Below are positions 62,308-64,000 of a DNA stretch of 64,000 nt, in pieces (position 1 is the stretch's first letter; every line of letters starts with the position of its first letter). The notes under the pieces are model-generated. The model saw only the letters and a program-made list of their open reading frames with translations. It did no database searches and had not been told where the DNA came from. This stretch comes from Paenibacillus vini (GTDB taxonomy: Bacteria > Bacillota > Bacilli > Paenibacillales > Paenibacillaceae), in assembly GCF_018403325.1 (NCBI RefSeq), contig NZ_BOSL01000005.1:62001-126000 (forward strand), in the 5' to 3' direction. Made by a program: the position numbers and the translations under genes.

Positions 62308-63543
62308 ATGTACTTTACAGAAGAAGAGCGGAAAGCAATTATCGGATCATTATCGAAGAGCCAAAGAAATGCTTTACACGTTTTCTCAAGATTATCAAAA
62401 CAATCATATTTCGCCAATGTATTAGCTTCTTATAAAGGAACTGAACGTTTTTTCTTTGATGGCTATGTCGATCACGGGGGAGTTAAAAAGGGGGTTACTT
62501 GCCTCTGTGGAAAGTCGTTACGATACGAATTTATACTTAGAGATATAAAGAGCGGGCAAAAAATAAGTTTAGGGAGAACACACTTTCAAAAAGAGTTGGA
62601 TATTCCTGATCATATTGCAAGACAGGTACATAAGGGGATTCATCAGATTAACATTGAATTGGATGAGATTTTAGATAAGATTTGGCGGAATGATACCAAG
62701 TTGCCACAGTCTATAGTCAAGCATATTAATGAGATCGAGTTATCTGAAGAAATTGAGTGTTTGTTAAATGCCAGTCTCCCGCTGTTAAGAAGGCATATCG
62801 ATTATTTGTTTGACGTTTCTAAGAAATATAGACAACAAACTTCGAAAACAGATAAGCAAGAGATTTTAGGCAAAGAATTTCAAGATGTGCACGATGGCAC
62901 AATATCTTATGAACAATATATTGATGAACTATATGGTGAGGCTATTGAAGAATATCTATTGAAAGCATACGGTTATAATCGTATCTCAAGTATTATTGAA
63001 TTCTTAGTAAAAACAAAAGGTCTTAAAAACCAAACATTAAATGAACAACATGCACTTTATAGTCACTTTTTTCACTATCTACGTAAAAATCCGAAATTTT
63101 TTGCGCATAAGGATGATAAAACTGCGTTTAAACATATTGTCCATATGGATCAGAAAGAAAGAGTAGAAAGAGAAAGTGCAGAAAAAAGAAAAAGATCAGA
63201 AGAAAATTTTGAAAGAATAAGAGAAGAAAAAAGAAAGCAAGAAAGTGAAAGATTAGAAGCAAGAAAGCAAGCAAGGGAACAAGCAAGGGAACAAGCAAGA
63301 AAACAGGCGTGGGAAAAGATTAAAGCAGATCGGATGCTTAGGGATATGCCGAAAATGATCCTGAAGAATCCTATAAAAAGTGCAGATCAATTGAAGATAG
63401 GAACAATAATCAATCATCGGGATATGGGACGAGGCGAGATTCTATATATCGATGGTGATGTCATCGAAATGCGATTTAGCACTGAAGTGAAAAGTTTCTC
63501 AATTAAGTTATGTTTGGATAGGGGGCTATTAGAGCTGGCGTGA
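62308..63543 (+). CDS. Protein with CxCG motif, coiled coil and Tudor-like C-terminus
   Basis: A 411-aa protein. Residues 60-100 have VTCLCGKSLRYEFILRDIKSGQKISLGRTHF, a small zinc-like knuckle seen in several uncharacterised Bacillus proteins. A long charged coiled coil (residues 280-350) has a repeating QAREQARKQA; the last 45 residues (IGTIINHRDMGRGEILYIDGD-x-IEMRF) resemble the Tudor-like DNA-helicase tail of PcrA/UvrD, pointing to protein or nucleic-acid contact. ATG at 62308, GAGAGGAGA upstream. Role unknown; neighbours suggest defence or plasmid-type functions. Confidence 0.6.
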   Translation: MYFTEEERKAIIGSLSKSQRNALHVFSRLSKQSYFANVLASYKGTERFFFDGYVDHGGVKKGVTCLCGKSLRYEFILRDIKSGQKISLGRTHFQKELDIPDHIARQVHKGIHQINIELDEILDKIWRNDTKLPQSIVKHINEIELSEEIECLLNASLPLLRRHIDYLFDVSKKYRQQTSKTDKQEILGKEFQDVHDGTISYEQYIDELYGEAIEEYLLKAYGYNRISSIIEFLVKTKGLKNQTLNEQHALYSHFFHYLRKNPKFFAHKDDKTAFKHIVHMDQKERVERESAEKRKRSEENFERIREEKRKQESERLEARKQAREQAREQARKQAWEKIKADRMLRDMPKMILKNPIKSADQLKIGTIINHRDMGRGEILYIDGDVIEMRFSTEVKSFSIKLCLDRGLLELA

Positions 63544-63710
63544 GGGACTTATGGATTGAATGTGGAATGGGAGATTAATGATTTGTAGTAATATCTATTT
63601 AGCGTGGCTAAACATCATACACAGCCAGTGAAATTAAATTGCTAAAACCGTACTGTAAAAATTTATGCTATCATATTCTCAAATAGGGGATTGTAGAAAG
63701 GAAATGAGGT

Positions 63711-64000
63711 ATGCCAATTCCAAAGAATATTCGTAGAGAACATATACTTGAGGCTATCATGTACATTGACGAGCATGGAGTACCACATAAGAGGGAATCA
63801 ACGAAATACGATCTTCTTTATAATAATAAGCGGTATCCTCCGAAGTATGTGATAGCAAGGGCGAACGTTTGTGCAAATGGGGAGGAGCTTTATGAATTCA
63901 GTGGTGGAGATCAGACTAATGATGTACTGAAAAATCTAGGATTTGATGTACGATTCACTTTAGACACGATTCCTGCTTTAGAGCCAAAGGCTAGAGCAAG
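63711..64000 (+). CDS. ScoMcrA-like restriction protein, N-terminal head (runs off right edge)
   Basis: The last 290 bp encode a protein start MPIPKNIRREHILEA with the head-domain sequence GVPHKRESTKYDL, YPPKYVIARAN, FSGGDQTNDVLKNLGF. This N-terminal module is found on McrA/McrB-like restriction enzymes and other HNH or helicase nucleases (ScoMcrA head). ATG at 63711 behind GAAAGGAAATGAGGT. The catalytic part is outside the window. It shows that the island continues to the right. Confidence 0.7.
   Translation, partial: MPIPKNIRREHILEAIMYIDEHGVPHKRESTKYDLLYNNKRYPPKYVIARANVCANGEELYEFSGGDQTNDVLKNLGFDVRFTLDTIPALEPKARA

Noticed and set aside
1-64000. tRNA or rRNA genes
   Set aside because: No cloverleaf with TTCGA-type T-loop or conserved rRNA segment was seen on either strand.

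Overview
The window looks like chromosome of a Paenibacillus-type low-to-moderate GC Gram-positive. The reasons are the purEKBCSQLF/M/NH/D gene order with a PurR-box leader and guanine riboswitch, FapR-type and Fur-type operators, strong AGGAGG-like ribosome sites, frequent GTG/TTG starts, and many Firmicutes proteins (YerB-, YerC- and DUF1129-like). No tRNA, rRNA or CRISPR array was seen.

Layout: 1-1.3 kb, Fur-controlled siderophore uptake (minus strand). 1.4-3.7 kb, an ABC exporter pair. 3.8-5.3 kb, a scar of broken genes (aminotransferase tail, integrase tail lacking a catalytic Arg, nonsense-split ORF). 5.6-14.2 kb, housekeeping genes (sulfurtransferase, EamA transporter, FabH, topoisomerase III, UspA) separated by unusual repeat arrays. 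14.4-29.4 kb, the whole de novo purine pathway to IMP plus purB, starting with a PurR operator, sigma-A promoter, guanine riboswitch and terminator; the downstream genes are spaced out by repeat arrays and a terminator. 29.4-36.5 kb, an AraC/GyrI-like regulator, ilvA, and two ABC modules with a YtrA-type GntR regulator; two MITE-like elements in opposite orientation flank part of it. 36.5-49.2 kb, more core genes (DUF1129, hydrolase, DODA dioxygenase, DoxX, DUF3048 lipoprotein, DUF47/PiT phosphate pair, CorA, YerC, CbiX, DagK, RlmD).

From about 49.25 kb to the right edge the DNA becomes AT-rich and gene content changes to a defence-type island. It holds an unrecognised two-gene module (soluble NdpA/NA37-like protein plus a protein with three C-terminal membrane helices), an HNH protein, a Septu-like PtuA/PtuB pair, a GIY-YIG nuclease with a 62-aa partner, a secreted nuclease lipoprotein, a uracil-DNA-glycosylase-fold-like protein next to tiny ORFs, two unrecognised genes, and the start of a ScoMcrA-like restriction gene. 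Pyrimidine-rich/purine-rich spacers separate these cassettes.

Two observations stand out. One is a family of about 200-bp intergenic arrays (at least six) in which four short palindromes keep a spacing near 50-62-50 bp although the palindrome sequence itself differs between arrays. The other is the 49989-52510 two-gene module, a candidate undescribed defence system.
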